64,000 nt of DNA, taken from positions 12,501 to 76,500 of the forward strand of contig JAODTK010001355.1 in assembly GCA_026419785.1 (NCBI GenBank), written 5' to 3'. A program made the translations under genes and the position numbers. How positions within the stretch are numbered: position 1 is the stretch's first letter; every line of letters starts with the position of its first letter. The DNA is from Sclerodactyla briareus (lineage: Eukaryota; Echinodermata; Holothuroidea; Dendrochirotida; Sclerodactylidae). The notes under the pieces were generated by a model. The model had not been told where the DNA came from. It worked only from the letters and a program-made list of their open reading frames with translations, and ran no database searches. Positions 1-12,147 of the stretch are shown piece after piece.

Positions 1-2800
1 CGGAACTGTATTTTTCAACCCTTCACCACCCTGACCACGAAGTCTACACCCTTTGTCCTAACCCACTGTGGAGCAATCGACACTTTAATAAATGTTCATT
101 TCGCCCATTCTCATTAACACGCCGTCTTTCAGTTGCCATATATGAATTTCGTGTCAATCGATAGGTCTCGATTTGACTATACTATCACTTAGGATCTGAG
201 TTCTCATATAATAAGCCGGGACCCTAAGTCGCCTATATAGAAGCATGTTGGGAGATAGGATGAGTTCGAATCTACAGTGACAGTTTGAAATGCAATTTCC
301 AGGAATATGGATGAAAGTCGGTGCCTTTAAAATCTGAAAGAGTTATTCCATATTATGTCCGGCATGTAATAATTGGTTATTGGGGAAAGCCAAAACTAGC
401 GATGTGTCATGTCACTTTTAAAAGAAATTAAAAGTAAATACAACGTAGTTCTAAGTCTACACGAGAAACTGATAATCCGTTCTGGCCCAGAAACTGCTAC
501 TCTCCCTGTGATCTCTGGGTTACGAAAAACTATTTTGTTCCGACCGCCTTGCGCAATCTGGGGGAGATGTTGCTGCACCTCTATCCCTAACCCTACCTCC
601 ATTGTCTTCGCGGTGATGCGATGATGTCGCACTTAATGTGTGACGGTCGCGTGCATTTCGAAAATATTGGATAAAAAGGATCGGAATACTCCTTCTAGTT
701 AGAGAGGCAACTAGTTTGTGCAATTTTGTACCCAGAGAGATTCTATTTCTATGATCTGGGGTGTATCAAAATGCATTTCATGGACTGTCAACGCCCAACC
801 TGTGATGCACTTCCGTTTAAAAAAAAGACAATCCATCCCCGCGCGCCCCCAAGGTTCGGGAAATCCTGCAGACGCATACCACATTTATTATTCATCGAGC
901 GTCAATACGGGCGCCCTCTCTATAGTCACCATATCGGAGAATTGAATGATATAAAGAAAGGAAGGCCTATTTCGATTTTCCCACGATCCGTACAATATGA
1001 AATAAGTTAGAACGAAAACTAATTTCATAACGTAGAACCTACTCATGCGATATTCATTCGCGCCAATTAGGGGACGATTTTCTTTGTTATAGCAGTATTC
1101 AACCAATATTAAATAGAAAACAAAATCAATCTCCGACATAAAGAAACTAATTGAAGGCATGACACATCGCAGAAGTAAGTCACGTGAGGTGCATGTGCTT
1201 TGGCAAACCAGTCCCAGGTATTCCTCGACTTATAAACCTGCCGAGTTGGGGGCGAGTTCGGCCATCCCTTAAATATGACCAGTGACCGTAGTGGTCGTTG
1301 CCGTCTGAAACGAGGTGCCGGCGCTACTCTTGATGTTAGAGGATATGAAAGTCTGGACGAACATTTTTTTTCAATTGGCGCCAGAGTGCTTTGAACTCTA
1401 TGGTTTTTCCAACATTATTTTTGATTGCGGATTTTATATCCTTCGCATATTATACGAGGAAAGTGCAATTGTACAGTGCGAATTGAATGTTTTCCTCTGA
1501 ATTCAATCAATGCTTGCATGGATTTTCTATTCTAATACGATTTTTTTATTCAAAACCAGAAAACATTTTCATGTGACAGGTTTTAAATTAACGTAAGGTA
1601 AGTGCAAGGTAACATTATGCATTGCCTTGCGCAGGCTCCCCCCCCCCCCCCCTCCTTGACCCTCGCAAACGTATATGACCGGGGTTTCGTCTCTCTCTTC
1701 AACTATCTCGTCGTACTGAAGTCTTTCCTGACTAGAATGAATCATATTTTTCAAGTCAAGTTAAATCTGCCCCTAACCTTCGAGGAAGGTCAGTTGCAAA
1801 ATATCGCTAGTCAAGGTATCGCCACTAGTCACCAAAGTGTAGGGTACGAGAAAGACACTTAAAGTTTAGGCGGGTTGAAAATGTCGTGAACCCCCACCCC
1901 ACACCCTTACAAGTCTGCGGTGACTTTGGGATATTATTCTAGCATTCGGTGAAAAAATAGAGCACCAATTGTGTGGGAAGGTTTTTACTGCTCGAAACGT
2001 CCAGTGCACAACTGCAATGCAGGGATCAATGAACAATTTAGTCTTTTAGTCAAAGACATTCGTCAAGGAACATACGGTGAGACATCTTCGGAATTCCTTT
2101 TAGGGTTTAGACATTTTGGATAGAAGATTTGGCTCGGTTGGAAAGTCCAGACGTAGTGGTGGTGGTAGCGAAGTGATTGTGGTTGGTAGATAGAAACAGG
2201 ATATTGTAGGTACCACATGCTACAAGCTTGACGGCCGGGAGGGTGGGGGTGGGGGGGGGGGGGGGTGGCGGTTGTAGTTACCCCGATAGGCGAATCTCAT
2301 ACTGTGCTCGTTAGATTGGCCAAAGGATGCGACAGTAAAGTCGTTAATTTCATCGTTTGCCCAACTTTAAAGTCCATTCAGCCTTTATGTCATGTCCTCC
2401 TTTCCAAAAAAGAAGCTACCCCTACTGTCGGCATCTACTGTACTGACTGATACAAGAACTACTATTGAAAAAATAATCGGTTGGGCAGGAGAACGAAGTA
2501 TCAGGTCAGGATCTTCTTTTTAATTCGCGGAATGATCACCATTTTTCCCCAAGAATAGAAATGGTTTGAGTGCGTGAGTGCTGTTAATTTTCTTCCAAAG
2601 TTCTCTTGTAGATGAGGTAGCAAACGATGGAATTCATTTCCAATATCATTGAATATTTCGAAGGCTGAAAATGGAAAGTTAAAGCCAGGGTATGACGCCA
2701 ACACCGCTGATAAACAACCCAGCAAACACAAAAACGTTTTCAGATCTTTGAATAAGAGCGCTCAAAAAAGGTATTCATGAGCGTGAATGAGTGTTACTAC
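1..2800. other. non-coding, no gene recognised
   Basis: AT-rich sequence with only short frames that lack family motifs. A run of about 14 C near 1,638 and a G-rich tract at about 2,236-2,266 are the only structural landmarks. No splice-bordered coding island, RNA gene or transposon domain was seen. Confidence 0.5.
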
Positions 2801-2985
2801 ACATTTTCATAACGTTGTTAAGGTTCGAAGAGGGTTTCGACGTTTATGATCTGATCTACTATGTTATAACGAATAATAAAATGTTGCAAAAATATTCCTA
2901 TAACATAATTGTTACACCACAAAATTAAAACATAAGACGAAAAATGTCCATAACGTTTTAACACTGTTTCCGTTTTTGCTGGGAA
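2800..2985. repeat. diverged dispersed repeat, copy 1
   Basis: An AT-rich stretch with the phrase ACATAATTGTTACACCACAA and ATAACGTT motifs. It resembles 6,335-6,500 in the same orientation (ACATAATTATTACACCATAA), about 3.5 kb away. Too diverged to define ends. I see no gene between the two copies that I can name; the 112-residue frame at 3,181-3,519 has no recognised domain. Confidence 0.4.
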
Positions 2986-5900
2986 CCAACGGGTCAGAGG
3001 TTCAACTACGGAGTACGAACTACAGAGGAATACACGAAATGATGACGTGACGGAGACTCTCTGAAAAAAAAAATCGTTCAATTCCATTCCGATGACGGTA
3101 CGGGATTTTGTGAGACGTTTGGCTGCAAGGAAGGGTCTTCGAATCCTTTTCATACGCAAGAAAACGAGGAGACCTCCTATTTGTGCTATTACCAGACGCC
3201 ACTTATACCAGCCAGGACGATGAACGCGAGGCAGAAAATAATTTCCAAAACCATAGCTACAAGAAACGAGAGGACAAGATCTTCGATGTGCAAATGGCTG
3301 GAAGGAGATGATAAACTACATGTATTGCTGATGCTACTCCGGGAAAGGGCGGAGTCAGGCTCTTTCGCCGCGGTTCATCGGAAACGTTTAGGTCTGGAAA
3401 GGGATTCGTTCACAAAGGCCATGGGAAGATCATCAGAAACTATCCGGAAAAAATATCCCAGGCCAGAAACTGTTGCGACCATCCGTATCACGGCGACAGA
3501 ATTATTCGACGGAGCTTAAAATGGTAGCATGGATAAGTAATCGATATGAGCACCCCCATTCAACAAGACAACGCCGGGGAGCGAGCTCGTCTGATTATGG
3601 ATGGAAGTGGATGGTTTCATAGATTCGACCAGTGTACGAATTTCCAGGATGTCTGTAGCCGGACACTGTAGGCTTCGGACGCGTGCAAGAGACCTATCTA
3701 CTGCCGAGTTACTCCATCGAGGAAACTGTCCATCGGTGCTGCCATACCAGTCGTATACAAAGTTGCTTTTACCCACAAGCGGTCACATGTGCCAGCAGCA
3801 TACGACGATGAAAAGCAATTATAGGACACGGATGACCCTTGAATTGAAGAAGAATAGAAGAAATGGGCTGTGAAGTCTAACAGGTGCAGCATTCCGACGA
3901 ACGAACAAAAGTAGGATTCTGAGACGAGGGCAGAGGCAGGGTGCACTGTGCTGGTCGAGGATACGATACATTCCCCGCAGAGGAAAAGAAGCAGACCCCG
4001 ATGGCCAGTGGATGTAACACTGAAGTCGGTCGAGAAGCTTACATCGAGGAGTACGAGCACGAGGAATGCTGCTCTCGATTAAGAGAACAATTAGAAATAC
4101 ACCAACCAGCGGGTGTAATGCATCTAATATAATTTGCATATCAAGGAACTTGGCAAGGTCTAATGGAATAGCAATCTAGTTTTAGTCTTAACGTCGTTTC
4201 ACGCGAGAGTACCAGACCTGGAAGGTGTATCAATGGGAAGAAATTGGTTTGGCAGATACACGACAAGTTCATACGGCGGCACAAATTCATCAAATAAAAT
4301 CAATGGACAATGAATACGCAAATTTACCTGTGGCTATAATTCATCACGGTGAATTGATTCCATGGAATATCTCTCTTTTAAAGCAATTGAACATCCTTAT
4401 TCGTGAGGTGATAGATATTTTTGGTCCTCTTACCTTATAGACACAGGTGTATATTCCTTCTTAATCATCCTGCCCAGCTATACTGTAATGTGGCATTCAT
4501 AGCGCACACCTCATTCCCAATTTTTAAAAGAAGGGGTGAGCCTAGATATTTGCCTCACGAAGTAAGGCGAGCCCCAAAAAACAAAAGAACACCCAAAGGG
4601 ACAGGAAGAAGATGTCAGCCTGTTATGATGCCTTGCCGAAGGAGAAGTAAATTTATGAATCAGGCAATGTTTGTGTGGGTGTGGGTTGTGTTGTGGGTGT
4701 GTGTAGTGAGCAGATCCGTGTGAAATTGGCAGATGACATTATAAGAACAAAACCCCCCCCGGGGCCAATGAAATTCAATGAAACTTCGTAGGTTGCAGGA
4801 ATGGTGAAGAAGATCCTATTGTGTTTGGGTGATCCGGGAGGGTCATTCGAGGTCAGCGCAGGACAAAAGTGAATTTTTTTAAGCAGCTGTAACTCAGAGT
4901 CCGTTGCTCAGAGTGTAACATAATTCTAGGATAAGATAGTTAATAGGGGATATAATATATAGTGGACATGAACTGATATTTCAATCGGAAAAGTCAATGG
5001 GGTGGTGAAATGTCAGGGCAATTTCTTTTGTCGTATTCTCGTAAAAACGATACATTTTAGAGGGATGGCATTATGGAAAAGGTTTGTTGTCTAGGTGAAA
5101 TACATATGATGACTTACTTCGACCATCATTGACCTTTTGACCTTTGGGTGTTTTTGTTGATGACTGAATTCGCCTCTTTAAGACAAATAAAAAGTCAATG
5201 CGGTACCCTTGTGTGAAGGCTGTAACTCGAGCTACTGCCTAAAAACAGCACTGGCACAACAGTATTTGCCTTGCACAATAATCCTGTTTGTGATACTCTC
5301 CATTGAACTGTTCTACTGACACTACAGTAACATTAAAAATAGATGGCATGCAGCACCAAATCAAGATGACCTTGGGCAGGTTACAGGAACCTTGGGCTGT
5401 GGTCAGCTCCCTTCTCTGAAATGTAAACACGACCTGGGATATCAGGGGGAGTTCAGGAGCTGCACGGGGAAGTTCTGCTGGATCTATCTGGGAAGTGCGT
5501 AATGGCACAGTTGATGTTGTGGAACTTTGATAAAATGTGGTTGGAGGGTATTGGGCTCTTTATATTAGGTATAATCTGAGGAGGAAGAGGGAGGTAGGGG
5601 GTTGGGGGTACATTCATGTAGGAGAAAAAGGAAACGACAAGACTCATGGTCTTTACAACCGATTACTAGGGTTGGGGGAAGGAAGTAGGTAATTTGCAAT
5701 GGTCATTTCCAGGAAGGATGGGGAAAAGTTTGGAGGCTTATTATGCTACAACAATGATAATTTGAGCGGATAACCAGGCCAAGTATGGGGCGCGGCAGGG
5801 CGAAGGGCGTTGTGTTGCAATGGGGCGTACTATCTGGAAAACGGCGAGAAAACGCACATTGGACAGTTGTTCGACTGACAATCTGCATAGTACCCCCGGA

Positions 5901-6335
5901 GAAGGGAATGTGCACCATATAACGTTCCCGAAAAAATTTCCCACTCTAAGAACACTAGCTAGCCCTCGAACCACCTTGCCGCGACTGTACAAATTTGCGT
6001 TCATACCTACCATAGAGCCATGGGTAAAACCATTACTGGGCCCTGTGGCTCTTGTTCTACTTATGAAACAGCTTGGATTATATGTAGAAGGAAATCCTGA
6101 AAGAAGCATTTTCCAGACGCGCGAAGTGAGAGGAAAAAAGAACGAGCGTAGAGATTAGATCGTAGATTTCTATCCAATGGCGAGGGACAGGCGCATGAAA
6201 CCGGAAGAGTGGCGAAAAACAAGACTGAATAGATTGTAACTTATGTAACTGACGAGTTGATTCCATGCAAGAGGGAACAGCTCTCACGGTTGGGGGGAGC
6301 ATTTGCCATTGCCATTAATTCGTTTTCAATGGACG
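2985..6335. other. unassigned region, no supported gene
   Basis: Several overlapping frames of 90-122 codons occur on both strands at 3.2-4.1 kb and 5.7-6.2 kb. They overlap each other on opposite strands, show no conserved domain I recognise and have no convincing splice context. A G/T-rich microsatellite-like stretch lies near 4,670-4,710. Confidence 0.4.
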
Positions 6336-6500
6336 TAACACGTTGTCAACGTTACATAATGTTTATTATGGTTTATGACGGATAGAATGTTGTAGAATAT
6401 GTTTTTTGGTACATAATTATTACACCATAAAAATAATGTGCCATAACGCCTAACGTTTTTTTTTTCTCGGAAATAAACACCAAAATTGTCTCACTGGAAT
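6335..6500. repeat. diverged dispersed repeat, copy 2
   Basis: Direct-orientation relative of 2,800-2,985, sharing the ACATAATT(A/G)TTACACCA phrase and nearby AACGTT motifs. Confidence 0.4.
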
Positions 6501-9115
6501 AACGCCACCTTGTCTAAGTTCCTTCGTGATAATTATCTCGTAAAAAACACTCGATATTTTGGCAAAGACTGGTTATATTCGGCTTAGTTATCAGCAAAAA
6601 CCGGAATTTCCCGATTTTCCACTGCGTGCCCGAACTTCATTTTGAGCTCCTAGGAAGTGAAACAATGTCCTAAACATTTGGGTATTGACTGTTACTTCGG
6701 GCAATTTTATCATGCCCCTTAGAAAAAAAAAAATAGGCGAGCACTTCGCGCTCTATGGTAAGCACGTTTAGATGAAGTTATCACTTGGTCTCACCTTTAG
6801 TTCGTGTTCCTCCTCTTTCACACCGTCGCCACCGCTCCCGGACCCACAGGCGGAACACACGGACCAAGATCATCAGCACGTTCGCCACCGCTCACTAAAC
6901 CCACAGGCTGACAACCCGACCCAGACTCGCCCAGACGCAGTGCTATATAACTGACGATGCATAGATTATATATTTCTGAGGCAGGGACAATGACCGAGGC
7001 CCGCGAACGGGGTTCTACTATGGAAGGCGTGTCGTTGTCGCGCTTCCGATGACCAAGCGCGGAGGAGCAGAATTAGGAGCTTACTCCACGACCTGGGCCT
7101 TGGTAATCGGCCGATATGGCTTGACTGCCTCAGGAAGGAGGCGTGGTCCGCTGCGGGAACTCGAGCTTCTGTGATGGATGCCAATCGCACCGGCTACTGG
7201 TTAAGTCCCCGCACCACGTAGTAAACGACCGACTTGGGGAATTTATTGTGTCCAGCAGAAGTGTGGTGGTAGGAGGTACACCAGTCAACACAAGTATCCT
7301 CCCGTTGGAAGAATATAGAATATGGAATTATTAGGTAATTATTCATGATGGAATATTGTACATGTGCCAGCCCCCCTGAAATGTCGATTATTGGTCTTCC
7401 TGTCCGTTAGTGGGATACCTCTCGTACCATGCTTTGAATTGCCTCAATCTGAGGTGCTATCGCAAACATTTTTTTGCTTTAATTCTTCACCCCTATAGAT
7501 TGGTGACCGGTCATCCCATTGGTAAATGCCCTGTGGTGAAGTACATTGATTGGGACTACACTGCGTCTCGTGCCATCCGCGAGCAGCTAAGTGTGTTTAT
7601 TCAACCGCTCGGCGCAGATTTTTAACTGCAGGTACGTTTGCAATGTAGACCTAATATATAGTGAGAATAGTGGGGGGACACACCCGAAACTAGTTAGCCA
7701 GCAGGACTACACATAAAATAACTCTGCTGACCGTCTCTCGATCGAGGCCAAGTAGGTCTAGGCGATGTGCACTATGCGCAGTCATGTCGAAGCTGAGAAC
7801 GTGTACTCACCATGGACCTGCAAATGCCAACACCATGACCAGTGGCATGGACCGTTTTACCTTTTTTCTGCTAGCTGAGATAAATTTTGCCGGCATTGCG
7901 CTGAATACAGTGCACGCGCCATCAGTGGAGCAGACAGTTGTGTGTCATTAGCTGAGTGTTTAGTTAATGCTGGCTTGAGTGGCTTTTGTGTTGACTTATT
8001 GGAAATAAGGGCTTAAAGCGTTTTTAATTGTTCCTGCGCTGCCTTCATTACAGCATTATGCATGGTCATTGGTTGGAGGTTAATGATTGCAGGCAGTTAA
8101 GTTGTGTCGAGGTGATGATGGTATCCTGGTTTGAGTTGAAATTAGAGACGCATCGTCGTCTTGGTAGCAACTGTCGACAGAAAGCGAACTGCGACGTTTG
8201 TATGACGTCATACTTGATGCGACCAGCCCCCCTATAGGTCCCTTCGTCACTATGGTTGCAATTATATAGATTTAATGTCGATCTACCGCGACACGATTCA
8301 AGTCGTGACGTTTAAATGTAAATGGCCTCACCCATCTTGTACGAAACGACAATGGCCTCTTTAAAAAACTTGAATAGGCTTTTCTCTATTTTGCACATGA
8401 TAAATTAGACGAGTTCGATTCTCTTTATGGTGGGATCCATGGATTATTGACGTTAACAAACCTCTCCCTATTAACATTGCGTCATTCCATGTCTATTTCA
8501 GGGAGGGGGAGGGGCCTCAATAGAGAAGCCCGATTGTTCAAAAGCTCGTACCACATACAAGAAATGAATGCCTTGATAACTTGGAGTATAGCATCCGCAA
8601 GTGCGTCCTTCTGCATAGCAGTGCTATCGACTCTTACCTGATTTACTACAAATCGGACTAAATTTTGAACTTATATGAATTATGCAAATCAGACACAAAA
8701 ACCTCTAGAAACCCTGAATCTACCCTCGAATACCTTCATGACCACGTGCGTACATCTACCAATGTTATGGAATCAGACTGGCAACCTTCCAAAATGCGCA
8801 TCATCTCTGAATGCCGACATCCACCCAACGTTGTGTCCAATGTAATGCATGTACATAGGTGACGTGTGTGGTGAATCCTCATTCACAATGTCTACACTAA
8901 ACACCATTGGTCTATCTCTGTAGATCTCGAAATATCGCCTACCACATTCCACTGAGCAGCTCACTGATGGAGATGGGCGGTCTTCACCGACCGCTTTGTC
9001 TTCTCTTACTGACGTATCATCCTCCCTCCGAGCCGATCTCATCTAGCCCCATCCGCCCCACAGAAGAGACACTTTAACAACGGACCAATTGACCAGTGCG
9101 ACATATACCAGTACG
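6500..9115. other. unassigned region, no supported gene
   Basis: Only short frames (60-90 codons) on both strands without recognisable motifs. Nothing further can be supported. Confidence 0.4.
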
Positions 9116-9119
9116 TTAA

Positions 9120-9665
9120 CCCCACGAACAAGGACTTCTCCTCCACTGGTCTTATTCCACCGTGGACCCAGCGTCTACTAGTCCGCTATTACATACCAGT
9201 AGCTCCCCAAGCGGGACTACCAGTGACGTTTCAACTTCCGAGAACAAGGACTCCTCTACTGATTATTTCACCGTGGACCCAGCGTCCACTATCCGCTATT
9301 ACATACCAGTAGCTCCCCATGGGCGGGACTACCGGGTGACGTTTTAACCTCCAAGAACAATGACTTCTTTACTGAATATTCCACCGTGGACCCAGCGTTC
9401 CACTAGCCCGCTATTACAACCGCTAGCTCCCCGAATGACGGGACTACCAGTGACGTTTTAACCTCCAAGATAATGACTTCTTCACTGAATATTCCACCGT
9501 GACCCAGCGTCTACTAGTCCGCTATTACATACCGATCGCTTCCCAAAGGCGGGTCTACCAGTGACGTTTTAACCTCCAAGAACAATGACTTCTTTACTGA
9601 ATATTCCACCGTGGACCAGCGTCACTAGGCCGTTATTACATACCGGTAGCTCCCAATGGGCGGCG
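9120..9665 (+). repeat. 113-bp tandem repeat, about 4.7 copies, possibly Ser/Thr-rich coding
   Basis: Units begin near 9,132, 9,248, 9,361, 9,474 and 9,586, each with the core ACTTCTTTACTGAATATTCC, the phrase CACCGTGGACCCAGCGTC, then CCGCTATTACATACC and ACCAGTGACGTTTTAACCTC. Spacing is 112-116 bp with scattered one-base differences. In the first units one frame reads STDYFTVDPAS, TSPLLHTSSSPSG and TTSDVSTSENKD, about 37-38 residues per unit, so the array could encode a Ser/Thr-rich mucin-like stalk if the true unit were 114 bp. The frame is not kept across later units. Confidence 0.8.
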
Positions 9666-12147
9666 GGGATAAGACCAGTCACACACACCGATTTCGGCTC
9701 TTGGGCCAAACAAAGTCCGGGTCGTTCAAACAGCCCCTGGATAATGCTCGATGAACGGCGGGGGGTGGCGAGAGAGATACGCCAATGGAAGTGTTGTCAA
9801 GTGCGCTTGAGATGTCTGTTCAATGGAAGGTTGTTAACGTTTAACCTGCACACTCTCACTACCGGGGATAGTCACTTCTCTGTCAGCTCCGGACAGCCTT
9901 GTTGAGCCCATCGGACAGGCGCTTCCCACCGACCGTGAACTGCCGATACTACGAGCACGGGGAAGGTAACCGGGCCGTAGCTTAAACGATTTTGCGACTG
10001 AGAGATTTGAAAATAATGTCGTTTCTTTGATAACGTAGTAGATGGCCAAAGCACGATCGCTGTCAGACGAATTTCTGTGAATCAATATTCAGGCATAATA
10101 CCACATATACGTTTTTACAGATGGCCCAGTTTATTTGGTAAGGTATTCTGAAAACATACGGCAACAGGAAATCACGGACGTAACAGTTTTGTTAACTTCA
10201 AAATAGCTTCTGATACTCTCTCATTCTTTTCAGTGATTGGTGTGCCTATACATACTGTAACGTCGCTTATGTGTCAAGGGCGTAATTGGCCAAAATACAA
10301 CAGGCGTGCTTAGCTTAGTGACCATGTCAGCCTCGATGTTTGTTGACCTCAGATGACTGTTGACCTTCCCCCAATATAGGATCATGATGAACTCGGTCTG
10401 TGGGGGAGCCTACATTATCAAGTATGAACTTGATCCATCGAGGTGGGGTTGAGTGTAATCGTGTTCACAAACCAAAAGTGGCTGTTCGTCCGTCGTAGTG
10501 GAACATCTATTTCTCACCGGTCCCCATTTTGCCACCAAAACAATTACCTCCTATGTTCATCAAAAACCAATCAGACAATAGGGGACTTGTTTCCCTATTC
10601 AGAACCATGGAGATGCGTGGCGTGAATGCCGAATAACGGCGTGAGGATGTATTGTATGGCCTATGATCTGAAGATGGTTGATTTCCAGAAGGGGGCTTAT
10701 TCCGGTACTAGTCTCTATATACTTGATAGAAATGATATTACATATTTGTGAACATAGCGGACATCATCCATTTTGCTGATGGCAAGACAGCTATCATGCC
10801 AGGTTATTTTGCTCTACCAGTTAGCAACATTGAAAGTTTATAAAAATGTTTCAGACGATAATTTATCATTAAATATTAAGAAGATTATTTGTCTATTTGT
10901 ATCAATAGTTGAACAATCAATAGAAAAGAGCCATTCGCTATGCGATGCTTTGATCTCGCAACCCTCAATCGAAAACAATAATTACTGACGTTACGGAATA
11001 GGACATCACCTTGAAATTTCGCCATTGTTGTATCGGTAGTCTGAAATTGGTCACTACCCAGTGCTTTTGACAGTGTCAGTATAATACATGGCCTTACCAT
11101 TAGATTCATGGCTACAACACAGGCACCCTAGAATGACCAATAATAAAAACGTTCATATATCGGAAAAGTATTGCGATATACTTTTCCATTTGAAATTCAG
11201 GAAAACCCTCACTGATTCCTCTGAAAATGCTTCTCCCTTGTCTTTATTCGAAGGTGCGATTATGCGATATAAGTGCATATGACAGTTGATAATTGTTCGG
11301 TCCTAATTAAGTTATTCTATTTGAGGGGTAAAAATATAAGATATTTCTATTTGATAATAGAGTGGGATGTTCTCATGTTCCATATTCAGTATGTTAGCCC
11401 ATTCTTTGGTTTTCTTTTAATACGCTGAATGCTCTGTATGTTTTATTGTTGATTCTTATTAGTGATATTTTATAGTGGACATATTTTGCAACTTGTTCAT
11501 ATATATTGACATGTGGTGGAGCTAAATAAATAAAGAAATTTAATGGATCTCCTCGCGTTCGGACTCAGCTCCGTCGAGGTCGGACCGATATAAGCCTCCA
11601 TTTTTTCTCTTATGGTGAATATCCATGCAGTGGCCAGCTATAAAATCCCTACCCCTCCATTTGAACGATTTCAAACAGAACCGATCTATCGAGAAGTACG
11701 GATTTCACAGAATACTCAAGATGAAGTCTTACAGGTTGCTGACGTTAATCAAGCAAACCAAAGTACCTCTCCTATGAGCGGCGTTACACTGTGCTTAGAA
11801 GGTTTGAATGGATTGTTTTAATTACAACACTTCTTTTTTACCCACCGAATGAAATATTGATTGATTATTAATGATTAGGATGTCGTTGTGATTGATTAGG
11901 ATATTTAAAGATTGATAGACATTGCCAACTGGAAGGACCATTTGGATATTAGATTTTAATTCCTTCGGACAATTGCAGAATAGTCAGTCGATATAAAAGC
12001 GAATTTTCCATCTTAAGATTGTGCGTCCGCAAAAAGATTTAATCCGGAGGCACAGCATCAGGTAGTTAGTTATATAGGCCGGGAAAAGAGAGGGAGGGAA
12101 CAAGCTACGATTCCGGGCGGATACGACTACCCACCGTCAACCATTGA
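9666..12147 (+). repeat. tandem duplication unit A (LINE-containing)
   Basis: The first of two directly repeated units. Shared landmarks with unit B in the same order include CACACCGATT, GTTCAAACAGCCCC, the RT remnant, GGAAAACCCTCACTGATTCC, GGCTACAACACA, a hairpin-like CTCAGCTCCGTCG and the closing CTACCCACCGT. Unit A carries about 550 bp (roughly 9,816-10,362) that unit B lacks. Sequence divergence between units is substantial. Confidence 0.75.
10443..10985 (+). pseudogene. LINE reverse transcriptase remnant, copy A
   Basis: Broken plus-strand coding remnant of a non-LTR retrotransposon. Near 10,686 it reads QKGAYSGTSLYILDRNDI (family: PQGSxLGPLLFxIYINDI). Near 10,765 it reads HFADGKT where YADD/FADD of the catalytic site is expected. 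Near 10,830-10,930 it gives IESLYKNVSDDNLSLNIKK followed by EQSIEKSH (family: LxKLYxWFSxNxLSLNxxKTxxIxF). The second catalytic Asp appears lost (FADG). Stops and shifts make it non-functional. A CR1/L2-like or Jockey-type clade is plausible, but I cannot assign it. Confidence 0.75.

Noticed and set aside
3181-3870. Plus-strand frames considered as a transposase or MADF-type remnant
   Set aside because: No catalytic or DNA-binding motif could be aligned in any frame.
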